Positions 21,038 through 21,789 of a stretch of DNA of 21,789 bases are shown one piece after another. Location: contig DBHI01000016.1 in assembly GCA_002296125.1 (NCBI GenBank), forward strand, positions 1 through 21,789, read 5' to 3'. The position numbers and the translations under genes are program-made. A model generated the notes under the pieces. The model did not search any database and had not been told where the DNA came from. It saw only the letters and a program-made list of their open reading frames with translations. The stretch is from Anaerolineales bacterium UBA832 (lineage in GTDB: Bacteria > Chloroflexota > Anaerolineae > Anaerolineales > UBA11657). Every line of letters starts with the position of its first letter. The stretch's first letter is position 1.

Positions 21038-21789
21038 TCAATTTATATATATTCCTTCTTTGGATAAGTCGTCCATTGTCTTTTTGAAACTTAGATGCAG
21101 TATAGAAACTATACTATCTATATTGTCTTTTGTTAGAATAAGAGGTGGTGACAAGACTACTTTGTTGCGAATTGGTCTCACAAAAAGACCATTATTTTGG
21201 CAATGTGACGCTATTATTTTTCCTATATCTATATGCTCTGGAAATGTTGATTTTGTTTCTTTGTCATCTACACATTCTATGCACATCATAAAGTGACTGC
21301 CACGCACATCTCCGACTATAGGGTGATCGTACAGTGTTTTTAATTGTTTTTCAAAGTAAGGACCTATATTTTGAACATGCTCACAGATTTTATGTTTTTC
21401 CATAATCTCAATGTTTTTAAGGCCAGCTGCACAGCTCACAGGATGTCCGGAGTATGTGAATCCATGTGTAAAAAGTTCTCCTTTGTTTTGTGGTACGCTG
21501 ATCACATCATATATTTGTTCAGATAGTATTGTTGCAGACAGAGGAAGATATCCCGATGATATACCTTTGGCACAGGTGATGACATCTGGAACAATGTCGA
21601 AGGTTGGTTCAGATGAAAAGAAATGTCCGAGACGACCAAATCCAGTAATGACTTCATCGGAAATGTATAGAACATTATATTTTTGACATATTTCTTGTGT
21701 ACGTTTGTGATATCCGTTTGGAGGAACTATCACTCCTCCAGCTCCCATAATTGGTTCAGCTATGAAACATGCTACATTTTCAGGCCCTA
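21038..21789 (-). CDS. Class III (omega) aminotransferase, N-terminus beyond window edge
   Basis: The C-terminal 249 residues of a fold type I PLP-dependent aminotransferase, cytoplasmic. The frame is open to the window edge and reads GPENVACFIAEPIMGAGG before the first Met at 21748, so the ATG there is internal. Class III features: ISDEVITGFGRLG, with the PLP-binding Asp; the Schiff-base Lys in VITCAKGISSGYLPLSA (codon 21568-21566); FTYSGHPVSCAAGL; and RPIRNKVVLSPPLILT at the end. This group includes beta-alanine, 4-aminobutyrate, taurine and other omega-amino transaminases; the substrate pocket is largely in the missing part. The gene is antiparallel to the molybdenum hydroxylase, with stops 11 bp apart, and no obvious terminator between. 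Intact family members have about 430-460 residues. Confidence 0.9.
   Translation of the reverse strand, partial: GPENVACFIAEPIMGAGGVIVPPNGYHKRTQEICQKYNVLYISDEVITGFGRLGHFFSSEPTFDIVPDVITCAKGISSGYLPLSATILSEQIYDVISVPQNKGELFTHGFTYSGHPVSCAAGLKNIEIMEKHKICEHVQNIGPYFEKQLKTLYDHPIVGDVRGSHFMMCIECVDDKETKSTFPEHIDIGKIIASHCQNNGLFVRPIRNKVVLSPPLILTKDNIDSIVSILHLSFKKTMDDLSKEGIYIN

Noticed and set aside
1..21789. CRISPR arrays, insertion sequences, phage genes
   Set aside because: No spaced repeat series, transposase or integrase motifs, or terminal repeats were found by reading both strands.

Overview
The window is an AT-rich (about one third G+C by eye), gene-dense bacterial chromosome segment with standard code 11: UGA ends at least five clear genes and Trp is read from UGG. 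The gene content (a type 2, eukaryote-like IleRS, the ileS-lspA-rluD cluster, a CoxM/CoxS/CoxL-like molybdenum hydroxylase, Fsr-like MFS pumps, a lipoprotein cupredoxin) fits a free-living or host-associated aerobic bacterium. My best guess is the SAR202/Dehalococcoidia side of Chloroflexota, but this is inference from gene content only. No phage, IS element or CRISPR array was seen.

Layout. 1-2078: two tandem, closely related Fsr-type MFS exporters, the first cut by the window edge. 2216-3976: aspS, followed by a 317-bp gap holding a GC-rich, hairpin-bearing island and a good promoter. 4294-5160: a metallo-beta-lactamase-fold hydrolase, then a terminator. 5300-11691: a tightly packed run, alaX-like editing protein, ileS, lspA, rluD, ltaE, covering tRNA proofreading and charging, lipoprotein maturation, rRNA modification and amino-acid metabolism. 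11755-11828: tRNA-Asp(GUC) with its own promoter and terminator. 11948-13198: a third MFS protein.

The most interesting locus is on the minus strand at 14158-13216. A cupredoxin lipoprotein gene is followed by a membrane-anchored thioredoxin whose reading frame is interrupted by one UGA at exactly the first cysteine of the CxxC active site (UGA-Leu-Gly-Cys). The frame continues on the far side with the rest of a normal thioredoxin fold, including the cis-Pro motif, and a bacterial-SECIS-like hairpin starts 16 nt after the UGA. I read this as a selenoprotein thioredoxin.

14244-17219 (plus strand): an SDR oxidoreductase overlapping a conserved-looking protein of unknown function, a possible small ORF, an eIF-2B-alpha-like protein and a NUDIX hydrolase. 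17385-21026: a three-subunit molybdenum hydroxylase in M-S-L order, preceded by an 11-bp-arm inverted repeat. 21038-21789 (minus): the C-terminal part of a class III aminotransferase, convergent with the hydroxylase operon.

Other points of note: IleRS carries a rearranged HIGH motif (Gly-Ser-His-His), a signature linked with very high mupirocin resistance. AspRS carries the His31-type anticodon-domain signature of non-discriminating enzymes.
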